64,000 bases of DNA from Bifidobacterium sp. ESL0775 (GTDB lineage Bacteria > Actinomycetota > Actinomycetes > Actinomycetales > Bifidobacteriaceae): contig NZ_CP113917.1 in the NCBI RefSeq assembly GCF_029395475.1, forward strand, positions 868,001-932,000, in the 5' to 3' direction. Below, piece after piece: positions 42,120-51,827 of this stretch (its first letter is position 1; each line of letters begins with the position of its first letter). The notes under the pieces were generated by a model. It made no database searches. It saw only the letters and a program-made list of their open reading frames with translations, and was not told the origin of the DNA. The translations under genes were made by a program, and so were the position numbers.

Positions 42120-43640
42120 ATGACAGAACAAGATGTGGGATCACAGTACTTGTTGCAAGTCGATGGAGTTTCCAAAAGGTTTCCTGGGGTATTGGCGCTG
42201 GACAATGTCTCGCTTAACGTGCGCTATGGGGAGATCCATGCGCTGATGGGTGAGAACGGCGCGGGGAAATCGACTTTGATGAAGATCATTGGAGGCGTCT
42301 ATCAACGTGATGGCGGAAAGGTGCTATTGGAAGGCAAGCCTTACGCTCCCGAAAATCCTTCCGCGGCGCAGCTTCAAGGGGTCAGCCTCATCCATCAGGA
42401 GCTGAATCTCGTTCCGGATTTGACCATCGCACAGAATATCTTTCTGGGCCGTGAGCCTATGTCCAAAGTGAAAGGCTTCATGCATGACGAAGAAGCCATT
42501 TCACGTTCCCAGGAATTGCTGGACAGGGTAGGGGTTTCCTTTAATCCCAAGACATACGTCCGCGATCTGTCGGTCGCCGGCCAGCAAATGGTGGAGATAG
42601 CCAAGGCGCTTTCGTTCGAGTCAAAGCTGTTGGTGATGGATGAGCCTACGGCCGCGTTGAGCGAAAAGGAAGTCGATACGCTCTTCGCTTTGATGCGCGA
42701 ATTCATATCGCCCACCACCGCGATCATCTACATCTCCCACCGCATGGAGGAGCTGATGAGGATCTCGGATCGGATCACGGTGTTCCGCGATGGGCAATTC
42801 GTCCAGGAGGTCGAGACGGCCAAGACGAATAAGGACGAGATCGTCAAGCTCATGGTGGGGCGCAAGATCACGCCATACTCTCGCGACGCCAGGCAGAACG
42901 TGTCGGCCCAGCCGGTCCTGGAGGCCAGGCATGTCAGCACGAACCTTGTCAAAGATGTGTCTTTCGATGTGAAGGCTGGCGAGATCCTTGGCATTGGTGG
43001 CCTCGAAGGCGCCGGAAGGACCGAGCTCGCGCGTTGTGTGATCGGGGCCGACCAGCGTAAAAGCGGTGATATCTTCCTTGAGGGCAAGCCCATAAAGGTC
43101 GAGAAGCCTTTTGACGCCGTGAACGCCGGAATAGCCTATTTGTCCGAGGACCGTAAACAGTTCGGCCTGGTGCTGGATGAATCGGTCAATGACAATATCA
43201 TGCTTCCCTCACTTCGCGATTTCACCAAGGCCGGTCTCGTCCGGGACGCGCCGATGCGCAAGACGGCCGCGAAATTCGTCAGCTCGTTGAGCATCAAGAC
43301 GCCATCGAACGAGCAGTTGGTGAAGAATCTCTCGGGTGGCAACCAGCAGAAAGTGGTTGTCGCGAAATGGCTCGCCAAAAACTGCAAGGTCCTGATCTTC
43401 GATGAGCCTACCCGAGGCATCGATGTCGGCGCCAAACAGGAGATCTACACATTGCTCGACCAATTGGCGAAGGAAGGTCATGCGATTGTGGTCATCTCTT
43501 CCGAGATGGAGGAATTGTTGCGTCTTTCTGACCGCATCCTGGTGATGTGCAATGGTGCATTGACCGGGGAGCTTTCACGCAGCGAGGCCACGCAGGAGAA
43601 AATCATGCAACTCGCCACGCAATTCGATAAGACAAAGTAG
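42120..43640 (+). CDS. Sugar ABC transporter ATP-binding protein (RbsA/MglA type)
   Basis: The 506-residue protein carries two fused ABC domains, as in ribose/galactose-class importers. The first Walker A, GENGAGKST, is at ~44-52, with Walker B LLVMDEPTAAL. The second P-loop is degenerate (GLEGAGRTEL, Lys replaced by Arg), as is normal for this class, and has the signature LSGGNQQKVVVAKWLA and Walker B VLIFDEPTRGIDVGAKQE. It energises uptake through the permease encoded 17 bases downstream. The sugar cannot be deduced from the ATPase. Confidence 0.94.
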   Translation: MTEQDVGSQYLLQVDGVSKRFPGVLALDNVSLNVRYGEIHALMGENGAGKSTLMKIIGGVYQRDGGKVLLEGKPYAPENPSAAQLQGVSLIHQELNLVPDLTIAQNIFLGREPMSKVKGFMHDEEAISRSQELLDRVGVSFNPKTYVRDLSVAGQQMVEIAKALSFESKLLVMDEPTAALSEKEVDTLFALMREFISPTTAIIYISHRMEELMRISDRITVFRDGQFVQEVETAKTNKDEIVKLMVGRKITPYSRDARQNVSAQPVLEARHVSTNLVKDVSFDVKAGEILGIGGLEGAGRTELARCVIGADQRKSGDIFLEGKPIKVEKPFDAVNAGIAYLSEDRKQFGLVLDESVNDNIMLPSLRDFTKAGLVRDAPMRKTAAKFVSSLSIKTPSNEQLVKNLSGGNQQKVVVAKWLAKNCKVLIFDEPTRGIDVGAKQEIYTLLDQLAKEGHAIVVISSEMEELLRLSDRILVMCNGALTGELSRSEATQEKIMQLATQFDKTK

Positions 43641-43657
43641 AAGTAAGGGAACAGATC

Positions 43658-44662
43658 ATGGAAATTTCCAAGAAATCAAAATCAATAAAAAATAATCGTT
43701 TAGCAAAACATTTGCCATCCTCGGTGGTGCAGCAGCTTTTCATCCTCGCCACATGGATCGCGTTGCTCATCATCTTCTCTCTCGCTGACCCGCACTTCAT
43801 GAAGATGGGCAACATCGTGGCCCTGCTGCTTGCCTCCGCCGTCACCGGCATCCAAGCTCTCGGCGTGACATTCGCGATTTCCACGGGCGGCATCGATATC
43901 ACCCCCGGTCTTGGTATGGCGATGACCGGCGTCATCACCGCGATGATGATGGTGACGTTCCACTTGCCGATTTGGGTCGCTGTGCTGATTGGCATTCTTT
44001 CCGGAGCCGTGCTTGGTTGGGTCAACGGCCTGCTCATCGCCGGATTCGGCATGCAGCCGATGATCGCGACTTTGGCCATGATGCTGGTATGCCAAGGCGT
44101 GGCGCTTATCCTGTCCGGATCGAAGCCCGTTTATACCACTGACCAGGCTGGATTCGACCAGATAGCCCGTGGAACCCAGATTTTGGGGATTCCGAATGCG
44201 GTGTGGATCTTCCTGCTTGTGGCCGTGCTCTCCTGGATCATCCTCAACAAGACCCGTCTGGGACGTTATGCGTTGGCCATGGGCTCCAACGAAGAGGCGA
44301 CCCGTATGTCCGGTGTCAATGTGAGGCGCTGGAAGTGGGGAGTCTACGTTCTCACCGGTTGCTTCACCGGGCTCTCTGGTGTGGTGATGGCCTCCCGTCT
44401 GAGTGCCGCGCAGCCGGCCACAGGGCAAGGTTATGAGATGTACGCGATCGCTGCTGCCGTCATCGGCGGCGCCTCCCTGACCGGTGGCCGCGCCTCAATC
44501 GTGGGCACGGTGCTGGGCGCGCTCATCATCACCACGATCAACAACGGCCTTCAGATCCTTTCTGTACCCGATCCGTGGCAGAAGGTGTTCCTGGGCGTCG
44601 TGGTGATCGTCGCGGTTCTTGTCGATGTGTATCGGCAGCACAATCAGCAGAAAGCCAAATAG
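43658..44662 (+). CDS. Sugar ABC transporter permease (RbsC type)
   Basis: The 334-residue membrane protein has about eight to ten helices and the ribose-class signatures ISTGGIDITPGLGMAMTG and GSNEEATRMSGVNVRRWKW (the cytoplasmic coupling loop with the EAA-like motif). It ends with VVIVAVLVDVYRQHNQQKAK. ATG 43658 has GGGAA upstream. Codons for residues ~10-17 contain a sequence closely matching the cluster's operator (43687-43708). It is part of the ATPase-permease-binding protein set. Confidence 0.93.
   Translation: MEISKKSKSIKNNRLAKHLPSSVVQQLFILATWIALLIIFSLADPHFMKMGNIVALLLASAVTGIQALGVTFAISTGGIDITPGLGMAMTGVITAMMMVTFHLPIWVAVLIGILSGAVLGWVNGLLIAGFGMQPMIATLAMMLVCQGVALILSGSKPVYTTDQAGFDQIARGTQILGIPNAVWIFLLVAVLSWIILNKTRLGRYALAMGSNEEATRMSGVNVRRWKWGVYVLTGCFTGLSGVVMASRLSAAQPATGQGYEMYAIAAAVIGGASLTGGRASIVGTVLGALIITTINNGLQILSVPDPWQKVFLGVVVIVAVLVDVYRQHNQQKAK
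43687..43708. promoter_or_regulatory. Operator-like sequence inside the permease gene start
   Basis: ATAATCGTTTAGCAAAA matches 16 of 22 positions of the 40765 palindrome, including CGTTTAGCAAAAC identical over 13 bases. It encodes residues NNRLAKH of the permease, so the match could also be fortuitous. Confidence 0.4.
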
Positions 44663-44747
44663 GAAAGGAGAAAAGAAGTAGATAGGAAATGACTGTTGGG
44701 CGATGAGCCTGACAGAAACAATGAACAATAAGAATGAGGAAATTTCA

Positions 44748-45731
44748 ATGAAGAAAAAAGTTATAGCAGGTTTAGCTGTGTTGGCAATGACGCTTGTCCC
44801 TCTTTCCGCTTGCGGTAATGGCGGCGGCAGCTCTGCAAACGGCAAACACAAATACGAGATATCCATGGTCGCCAAGGGATTCAGCCAGAGCTACTGGGTC
44901 TCGGTGCACCAGGGTGCCGATGCCGCTGCGAAAAAGTATGGGGCCACTGTCAACTTCAACGGTCCTGACAATGACAGCCAGGTCGATAAGCAGGCGGATA
45001 TGGTGCAGAACGCGGTGAACAAGTCTCCGGACGCCATCGCCATCGCGCCGCTTGATGAGGCTTCGCTGACCGCGGCTTTGAAGAGCGCGAAAAGCGCCAA
45101 CATCCCGCTGTTCGCCTTCGATACCGCATTCGTCAAGAACGACAGCCTGATCACGTCGTCCGTCAAGACCAGCAACACCGAAGTCGGCAGGCTCGCGGCT
45201 GAGAACATGTGCAAGCTGCTGAACAGCAAGGGCAAATATGCGGTGATCGCCCACAGCCAGACCGATGCCACCTCGACGGAACGCAGGGACGGCTTCCTCA
45301 ACTACATGAAGAAGAACGCGCCTGATATGAAGATGGTGGGTTCCGTTCAGTATACGAGTGCGGATCAGTCCAAAGCCCAGGACATCGCGAGCGCGATCCT
45401 GCAAGCCAATCCGGACATTGATGGAATCTTCGCGACGAACGAGATCAATGTCGTCGGTGCCGCGACCCCTGTGGAGGCGGCTCATAAGACGGGCAGCAAG
45501 GTGGTCCTGGTCGGCGTGGATTCCGGTAAGGCTCAGCAGCAGTACATCCGCAACAAGGTGGTCGCCGGCTCGGTCTCGCAGAATCCGTATCAGATCGGTT
45601 ACAAGACGATTGAGAATGCCGTCAAGCGCCTGGATGGCAAGAAGGTACCGAAGACCGTTGATTCTGGATGCTTCTGGTACAACGCCGATAATATCGATGA
45701 CAAGAAAGTTCAGCAGGCTATGTACAACTGA
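44748..45731 (+). CDS. Sugar ABC transporter substrate-binding lipoprotein (RbsB type)
   Basis: The 327-residue protein starts with a lipoprotein signal peptide: MKKK, a hydrophobic core, and lipobox LSAC with Cys22 as the lipidation site. The mature part is a type-I periplasmic-binding fold (YEISMVAKGFSQSYWVSVHQ; APLDEASLTAALKSAK; GIFATNEINVVGAATPVEAA; VVLVGVDSGKAQQQYIRNK). Such proteins bind ribose, galactose, autoinducer-2 or other monosaccharides. ATG 44748 follows GAGGAAA; the frame is open further upstream but the signal peptide fixes the start. A strong terminator follows and ends the cluster. Confidence 0.94.
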   Translation: MKKKVIAGLAVLAMTLVPLSACGNGGGSSANGKHKYEISMVAKGFSQSYWVSVHQGADAAAKKYGATVNFNGPDNDSQVDKQADMVQNAVNKSPDAIAIAPLDEASLTAALKSAKSANIPLFAFDTAFVKNDSLITSSVKTSNTEVGRLAAENMCKLLNSKGKYAVIAHSQTDATSTERRDGFLNYMKKNAPDMKMVGSVQYTSADQSKAQDIASAILQANPDIDGIFATNEINVVGAATPVEAAHKTGSKVVLVGVDSGKAQQQYIRNKVVAGSVSQNPYQIGYKTIENAVKRLDGKKVPKTVDSGCFWYNADNIDDKKVQQAMYN

Positions 45732-45765
45732 TGAACGGCCTTGATTGATATTACGCAATCAATGC

Positions 45766-45808
45766 AAAAGTGGGGACGATATCTATACGGATTCGTCCCC
45801 ACTTTTTT
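45766..45808 (+). terminator. Intrinsic terminator after the sugar transporter cluster
   Basis: AAAAGTGGGGACGA (45766-45779) pairs with TCGTCCCCACTTTT, followed by TT. Convergent genes on both sides suggest that it is used bidirectionally. Confidence 0.93.
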
Positions 45809-45840
45809 CGACCGCACCTGTTTTTGATGGTGCTGTTTTT

Positions 45841-48585
45841 TTATGCCACGTATTCGATTGGCGCGGGGAGATCCACGCCCGAGGCGTCACGGCGCATGTC
45901 CGGTTTGGGCAGTTCGACGGGCTGGCCGCCGGAGGTGCTGGCGTAGAGCGGATAGGTGTCGATGGCAGCTCTGGTCAGGGTGTTCTGGCCCTTGAGGAAG
46001 CGCTGCGAACGCACGCCGCCGGTGCCGCGTCCCTTGGTCGGATACATTTCCAGCGGGGTCACCTTGGCCGCTCCGGTTTCGGTGCCGGGCAGGGCCGCGT
46101 CGTCTCCGGCGACGGTGAGCACGACGGCTCCGGAGGCCGAGTACAGGCCGTTTTCACCTTCGTCGTATGTCCAGGCGATCTTGCCGGCCGGCACCACGTT
46201 GAAGGCCACGACGTGCTGTCCTTCGGCCAATCTGATGCCGTTCATGCCGCCTGCGGTGCGGCCTTGCGGGCGCACAACGTTGGCCTCGAAGGTGAGCAGC
46301 GAGGAATCCGAGGAGATGAAGACGATGCGGTCGTCGTCGGCTGCGGGTGCGGCGAATACGACGGCATCCCCATCCTTCAAGTCGATGACCGGCCAGGAAT
46401 CCATGGTGCTGGGGGACTCACGGTTCCAGCGCTTGACGATGCCGTTGCGGGTGCCGATGGCCAGCGGGATATTGGTGGTATCAGTGCCGTTCGCATTGTC
46501 GTCGCTCGAATCCGCAGATTCGTTCTTGTCGGAAACGTCGCCCATAGCGATAGCCGCCACGACGTGTTCGCCGGAGACGGGCTCTGTGCTGGTGGTCATG
46601 CCGAGCAATTCGTCGGCGTTGACACCGCCGGAAACGTTCAGGTTCTCACTGGCCGGCAGCGATGGCAGATCGGCGACGTGGGCCAGAACCAAGCGTCCGG
46701 CAGAGGTGATCAGCCCGTAGCTGGAAAGCGTTGTGCTGGCGAAGATGGAGACGATCTGGTCGTCGTGTGCGCGCTTCCCGTTCGCTTCTCGCGTCTGCCA
46801 AAGGTCAACGGCGCTCGGCGAGGTGCGGGCGATGAGCCCGGTCGCGCTCAGCATTACCGCGCAGGGCTCGTCGTCAAGCCGCAGTGCCGCTGTCGCTTCC
46901 TCGACATTGCCTGCCTTCTTGGCCTTCTTTGCGGCTTCGACGTCCTGTGCCGCTTGCGAAACCGTGTTCTCCACGCGGATCGCGGCCAGAGCGGAGGAAT
47001 CCGGGTTGGTGTTGGCGCTGTCAGCCACAGAACCGGAAGAAGCCAGCGAACGCACTGGTGTCAGGCTGCCGTCCTCGTGACGTTCGAGCAGCACCGTGCG
47101 CCGCGGGTCGCCCCACTTTTCCACTGCCTCGTCCATCTCGGAGACGATGACTTCGTCAAGCCGTTCGCCGGAGGCGAGGATCTCATTGAGCTCGTTGATC
47201 TGCCGCTTCAAGTCGTCCTGCTCGGCCTCGAGCTCGATACGGCTCATTTTGGTGAGCCTGCGTAGACGCAGGTCGAGGATGTATTGCGCCTGGATCTCGT
47301 CCAGGTCGAAGACGGCCATGAGCCGGGTCTTGGCGGCGTCGGCGTTGTCGGAAGTGCGGATGACCTGGATGACCTCGTCGATGTCGACCATCGCCAGTAG
47401 CATGCCCTCGACCAGATGCAGCCGCTCCTGCGCCTTGCGCAGACGGTATTCGCTGCGCCGGTGGATGACATTGCGCCGGTGCTCCACCCAGACCTCAAGC
47501 ATCTCCTTCAAGCCCATGGTGTGGGGCCGTCCGTGGACGAGCGCCACGTTGTTCATGGTGAAGTTGTCTTCCAGCGGCGTGTTCTTGAAGAGCTGGGCGA
47601 GCACGGCGTTGGGGTCGAAGCCGGTTTTGATCTCGATGACGATGCGCGTGCCGTTGTGGCGGTCGGTCAGGTCGATGGCACCGGAAACGCCTTCGATGTG
47701 GTGATTCTTCACGCCTTCCGAAATGCGTTCGAGCACGCGTTCGGGGCCGACCATGAACGGCAGTTCGGTGACGACGATGGCCTTCTTGCGGGCGGTCACG
47801 TTCTCGATATGCGTGGCGGAACGGGTGGTCAGCGTGCCGCGTCCGGTCTCGTAGGCCTCGCGTATGCCGTCGCGGCCGATGATGATGCCGCCGCCCGGCC
47901 AGTCCGGCCCCGGCACGTAGTCCATCAGTTCGTCAAGTGTGGCGTCGGGGTGCTTCATCAGGTATTTCGCCGCGGCGACCACTTCGCCGAGGTTATGCGT
48001 GGCCATGTTGGTGGCCATGCCCACCGCGATGCCGGAAGCGCCGTTGACGAGCAGGTTCGGAATGGCGGCCGGCAGCACGTCCGGTTCTTTCAATTTGTTG
48101 TCGTAGTTGGGGGAGAAGTCGACCGTATCTTCGTCGATGTCTGCGTTCATTCCCAACGCCGTGGGCGCAAGCCTTGCCTCGGTGTAACGTGAGGCCGCGG
48201 GCCCGTCGTCCAGCGAGCCGAAATTGCCGTGCCCGTCCACCAGCGGCAGGCGCATCGCAAACGGCTGGGCGAGGCGCACCATGGCCTCGTAGATGGAGGA
48301 ATCGCCGTGCGGGTGCAGTTTGCCCATCACCTCGCCGACGGCGCGGGCGGACTTCATATACGGCTTGTCAGGGGTCAGGTTCATCTGGCCCATTTGGTAG
48401 ATGATGCGTCGCTGCACCGGCTTAAGGCCGTCGCGCGCGTCGGGGAGCGCTCGCGCGTAAATCACCGAATAGGCGTACTCAAGGAACGATTTGCTCATTT
48501 CCTCGTCGAGTGGGGTTTCGACGATGTTCTCCTTGACCGTGTGCGGGTCGTATGCCGGTTTGGCCGTTTTGCGACGTTGAGCCAT
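45841..48585 (-). CDS. parC: DNA topoisomerase IV subunit A (ParC)
   Basis: This is the DNA-cleaving subunit that partners ParE. The catalytic Tyr lies in [10 protein letters not shown]; upstream are the quinolone-resistance region [19 protein letters not shown] and VEENIV-type start ([26 protein letters not shown]). The C-terminal beta-pinwheel covers roughly residues 520-914 and includes a linker rich in Ala/Ser. The product is 914 residues. ATG 48585 follows AGAGGAG; an upstream TTG is in frame but lacks a site. parE is ~13 kb away, with the accessory MFS-lhr-sugar genes in between. Confidence 0.93.
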   Translation of the reverse strand: MAQRRKTAKPAYDPHTVKENIVETPLDEEMSKSFLEYAYSVIYARALPDARDGLKPVQRRIIYQMGQMNLTPDKPYMKSARAVGEVMGKLHPHGDSSIYEAMVRLAQPFAMRLPLVDGHGNFGSLDDGPAASRYTEARLAPTALGMNADIDEDTVDFSPNYDNKLKEPDVLPAAIPNLLVNGASGIAVGMATNMATHNLGEVVAAAKYLMKHPDATLDELMDYVPGPDWPGGGIIIGRDGIREAYETGRGTLTTRSATHIENVTARKKAIVVTELPFMVGPERVLERISEGVKNHHIEGVSGAIDLTDRHNGTRIVIEIKTGFDPNAVLAQLFKNTPLEDNFTMNNVALVHGRPHTMGLKEMLEVWVEHRRNVIHRRSEYRLRKAQERLHLVEGMLLAMVDIDEVIQVIRTSDNADAAKTRLMAVFDLDEIQAQYILDLRLRRLTKMSRIELEAEQDDLKRQINELNEILASGERLDEVIVSEMDEAVEKWGDPRRTVLLERHEDGSLTPVRSLASSGSVADSANTNPDSSALAAIRVENTVSQAAQDVEAAKKAKKAGNVEEATAALRLDDEPCAVMLSATGLIARTSPSAVDLWQTREANGKRAHDDQIVSIFASTTLSSYGLITSAGRLVLAHVADLPSLPASENLNVSGGVNADELLGMTTSTEPVSGEHVVAAIAMGDVSDKNESADSSDDNANGTDTTNIPLAIGTRNGIVKRWNRESPSTMDSWPVIDLKDGDAVVFAAPAADDDRIVFISSDSSLLTFEANVVRPQGRTAGGMNGIRLAEGQHVVAFNVVPAGKIAWTYDEGENGLYSASGAVVLTVAGDDAALPGTETGAAKVTPLEMYPTKGRGTGGVRSQRFLKGQNTLTRAAIDTYPLYASTSGGQPVELPKPDMRRDASGVDLPAPIEYVA

Positions 48586-48790
48586 ACTGAAAAGCACTCC
48601 TCTTTTAAATGACAATCCGTCTTATCATACCGTTTCCCCTCGTCGGCATTGGCTCATCGGATAGGTCAAAACTTATAGGCGGGGAATAAACGAATGCTCG
48701 GAGAGAAAACAGTGAATGGCGAAGGGAGGCTGGGAGAATGAAGCCTTGGCTGATTCGGCGTTTTTCGGTGCGCGGTGATTGAATGGGGGC

Positions 48791-49987
48791 ATGAGTGTTG
48801 AAGCCGAACCGATGGATGAACTGCTGAAATTCCGCCAAATCGACGCGTATGGCAGCTCCCGGCATATCTCCGCGGTGCTTCCCGCTTTGAGCGCGTCCAT
48901 CGGCCATCCCATGCCGACACCGGTCCATCCCGATCCTGAAGCCGCAAGGGTGGCTCTGGGTTTTCCGCAAGCCGACTCGGCGGTCATCGTCCTGGTGGAC
49001 GGTCTGGGATTCTGGAACATGGCCATGCGTGCCGGCCACGCCCCTTATCTGCGCGGCCTGATGAATCAGGAACGTAATATAAAACCGATCGCGACCTGTA
49101 TCCCCAGCACCACGCCGATCGTCATGGGCGCATTCGGCACCGGCACCTGCCCGGGCATGACGGGCATGACCGGCTTCACCCAGCGCAACGAGGAAACGGG
49201 GGGATTGGGCCAGCTCATCAGCTTCGCCGGCGCTCCCGATCCTGAGGAACTCCAGCGGCAGCCTACGATTTTCGAGCGTCTCGAACGGGCTGGTGTGCGT
49301 GTCACCAGCGTTGGCTTGCCTAAATTCGCCCATTCCGGTCTCACCAAGGCTGCTTTACGAGGTGGTGAGTACGAAGGCTCACGTCACGAGGAATTGCGCG
49401 TGCGAGCCGCCATCAAAGCCGCCGCCAAGCCAGGGCTTACGTATTACTATGTGGAGGACGTCGACAAGACCGGCCACCACCATGGTCCGTTCGGCGAGGA
49501 GTGGGCCGCTGCCTTGGAGAGCACAGACGAGCAGCTGCGGACGTTGCGGCGTGGGTTGAAACCCGGCACGCTGATGGTGATTGTCGCCGACCATGGAATG
49601 GTGGAGGTCGATCCGGCCAATCGGGTTGACATCGCGAATAGGCCCAACCTGATCCGTGACGTCGCCTTGGTCGCCGGAGAGCCCCGCATGGTGATGCTTT
49701 ACGCCGAACCGGAAGCGGATGTTAACGCCATGGCGGCGCGCTGGCGTGACGAATTAGGTGATGTTGCACAGATCTATAGCCGTGACGAGGCCATCGAACG
49801 CGGACTCTACGGCGACGTTGAAGCGCGTGTCAGGCCGTTGATCGGCGATGTGGTCGTCTGCGCCAAAGGCAATGTCACCGTCGTCGATTCCCGCACCCAA
49901 AGCGAGGGGTCGATGGGTTTGCTCGGCGTTCACGGCTCATTGACGCGTTTGGAACGGGAGATTCCCTGTCTGATCGATGTGGCCTGA
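48791..49987 (+). CDS. Alkaline phosphatase-superfamily protein (nucleotide pyrophosphatase/phosphodiesterase type)
   Basis: The 398-residue protein shows the metal-dependent phosphodiesterase pattern: AVIVLVDGLGFWNM (first metal Asp), the nucleophile region STTPIVMGAFGTG, KTGHHHGPFGEEW and VADHGMVEVDP with metal-ligand His and Asp. No signal peptide or membrane helix is visible, so it is probably cytoplasmic. In actinobacteria this gene commonly lies between parC and sepH, as here. The exact substrate is unknown. ATG 48791 lies just after GGGGG. Confidence 0.87.
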   Translation: MSVEAEPMDELLKFRQIDAYGSSRHISAVLPALSASIGHPMPTPVHPDPEAARVALGFPQADSAVIVLVDGLGFWNMAMRAGHAPYLRGLMNQERNIKPIATCIPSTTPIVMGAFGTGTCPGMTGMTGFTQRNEETGGLGQLISFAGAPDPEELQRQPTIFERLERAGVRVTSVGLPKFAHSGLTKAALRGGEYEGSRHEELRVRAAIKAAAKPGLTYYYVEDVDKTGHHHGPFGEEWAAALESTDEQLRTLRRGLKPGTLMVIVADHGMVEVDPANRVDIANRPNLIRDVALVAGEPRMVMLYAEPEADVNAMAARWRDELGDVAQIYSRDEAIERGLYGDVEARVRPLIGDVVVCAKGNVTVVDSRTQSEGSMGLLGVHGSLTRLEREIPCLIDVA

Positions 49988-50052
49988 TGAGATGACCGGC
50001 ACTGGTCCGGATCGGCGCTTTAAAAGTCGCGATGGGTTTGTCGGCGAATAAA

Positions 50053-50082
50053 AAACCGTGCCTTGATCAAAAGGCACGGTTT
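50053..50082 (+). terminator. Bidirectional intrinsic terminator
   Basis: AAACCGTGCCTT pairs perfectly with AAGGCACGGTTT around a 6-base loop, flanked by an A-run on the left, between the convergent phosphodiesterase and sepH genes. Confidence 0.93.
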
Positions 50083-50101
50083 CAGGATTAATTTGCTGAT
50101 C

Positions 50102-51361
50102 TCACTCTCCGAAGAGGATCTCGTCCCAGCTGGGCACCGCTGAGCGGCCCGACTTGCGTTTGCCATGCTTGCGTTCGTCATGGTCGGTCGTGCTTTCCTG
50201 TGATTTCTCGTTGGAAGAGGCATCGGAGCGATTGTTGTGTGTGGTTTGCTCGGCCTTGTCATTGAGCGGGGTGAAAAGCTGGGGCTGCGCGGCAGGCGCG
50301 CGGTTGGGCAATGGCAATGAGAACGCGTCCACCGGTGCCATCGTCTGTGTCGCGGCATCGGAAGGCCGTGACGTGGCGGATGCCGGTTGCTGTCGCGTGG
50401 CGGGCGCGGGATACGGCAATGAGGCCGATCCGCTGCCGGCGGCACTTTCCTGGGCCTGCGTTGCGGTTAAATCGCGCTTCTCGGGCTGCGCTTCCCGCTT
50501 TGCTGCGCCGCCTGCTGGCTGGACGTGCTGAGGCTGCTCCTGCATCGAAGCCACCGTGTTGGCGATACGCGCCGAACGCACCGAGTCACCTGGCAATTGG
50601 CGATTGCCGCCAAGTTCCGTGGCGGCCGCCTCGTCATTGCCATTTGCGGGCAGATTCGGCTGAACCGAGGTCTGCTCGGTTTGAACATTCTGCGCCGTGT
50701 TTTGGCGGGCAGAGGTATTGCTCGAAGTGGCATTCGAGGATCCGGCGTCACTACTCGCAGTGGATGCCTGACCCGTCTTGGTCTCGCCCAAGAGGATCTG
50801 CGCGACGGCGTTGCGGCATTCGACGGTATTGTCATGCATGTTCCAGGTCCATTCGGCCCGCACGCGATTGCGCTGGGTGCTGAAAGTGGCGGTGATTCGC
50901 CAAGGTTCGCGCCCCCGGCGTGTCGCGCCCCACGTCACTGACTCCATGCCGATTCGGGCCGCCGCCAGCGTGCGCGCGATGAGCTCCTCGACGGAACGCA
51001 CCTTGCTTCCTTTGGGCGCCGAAACCGAAAGGAACTGCTCGATGGCGTATTGTTTTTCGGTCTCGACGGGCGCTGAGAAACGACGCACAAGCGCCTGGCT
51101 GAGCCCGTATTTCTCCGCGACCTTGTCGGGTTGCGCGCCGGCACGGATAAGCGCCTGAATGCTTGAAATAGGTAGGGTTTGCGCAAGCCCCGGGTTCTCC
51201 GCCTCGCCGGTCTCGCTGATGATTTGGCGCGCCTCGAGTATGGCGTGCTCCAGCGTGTCATCAACCGCTATGCGGAACTTAAGCCCCCTAGCGCGGAACA
51301 CCAGCTCGCCGTCCTCGTCGACATGGTCGAACTGTGCCTCCTGAACTGAACTCACTGGCAT
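50102..51361 (-). CDS. sepH: Septation protein SepH (DUF3071)
   Basis: SepH is an actinobacterial division protein that binds FtsZ and promotes ring assembly. The conserved N-terminal domain covers residues ~1-195: GELVFRARGLKFRIAVDDTL, a helix-turn-helix-like segment with PDKVAEKYGLSQALVRRF, and WGATRRGREPWRITATF. The rest is a disordered Ala/Gln/Ser/Pro-rich tail ending in PSWDEILFGE, a terminal motif typical of the family. The product is 419 residues. ATG 51361 was chosen by family alignment from memory. It is divergent from the DUF4193 gene. Confidence 0.93.
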   Translation of the reverse strand: MPVSSVQEAQFDHVDEDGELVFRARGLKFRIAVDDTLEHAILEARQIISETGEAENPGLAQTLPISSIQALIRAGAQPDKVAEKYGLSQALVRRFSAPVETEKQYAIEQFLSVSAPKGSKVRSVEELIARTLAAARIGMESVTWGATRRGREPWRITATFSTQRNRVRAEWTWNMHDNTVECRNAVAQILLGETKTGQASTASSDAGSSNATSSNTSARQNTAQNVQTEQTSVQPNLPANGNDEAAATELGGNRQLPGDSVRSARIANTVASMQEQPQHVQPAGGAAKREAQPEKRDLTATQAQESAAGSGSASLPYPAPATRQQPASATSRPSDAATQTMAPVDAFSLPLPNRAPAAQPQLFTPLNDKAEQTTHNNRSDASSNEKSQESTTDHDERKHGKRKSGRSAVPSWDEILFGE

Positions 51362-51536
51362 ACAAGCACCACTTTCCTGAAATGACAAAACCTCGAGAAT
51401 TTCACTTTATTCCATTATGTCCCTCGTGTCGTACTTTACGAATTTGCTAAATCGTGTATCCTTTAGCCCGTAAAAACATTTGTGACGTGGATGCCATCGG
51501 TATAACATACCGTGAACCAATAAGAAAGGACGACCA

Positions 51537-51827
51537 ATGGCCCAGGATTATGATTCCCCCCGTAACAAGGACGAGGACGAGGAATCCCTTCAGGCGCTGA
51601 GCAAGAGCAATCGGGATTCGGCCGAGGACATCGACGATGACGAGAACGCCATCGCCGAGGACTACGAGCTGCCCGGCGCGGACCTGAGTAACGAGGATTC
51701 GTCGGTCACCGTGATCCCCATGCAGGGCGACGAGTTCATCTGCTCGGAGTGCTTCCTCGTCAAGCACCGCAGCCAGCTCGACCACATGGGTCCCGACGGC
51801 CCGGTGTGCAAGGAGTGCGCCGCCTGA
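51537..51827 (+). CDS. DUF4193 domain protein, small zinc-ribbon type
   Basis: The 96-residue protein has an acidic N-terminal half (EESLQALSKSNRDSAEDIDD) and a C-terminal CSEC...CKEC pair spaced to bind one zinc ion. Function is unknown, but it is conserved next to dut and sepH in actinobacteria. GAAAGGACG lies ahead of ATG 51537. Its stop codon overlaps the dut start by one base (TGATG), indicating translational coupling. Confidence 0.9.
   Translation: MAQDYDSPRNKDEDEESLQALSKSNRDSAEDIDDDENAIAEDYELPGADLSNEDSSVTVIPMQGDEFICSECFLVKHRSQLDHMGPDGPVCKECAA

Noticed and set aside
42961..43030. Second ATP-binding site of the sugar ABC ATPase lacks the P-loop Lys
   Set aside because: Degeneracy of the second site is normal in RbsA/MglA-type ATPases, so this is not a defect.
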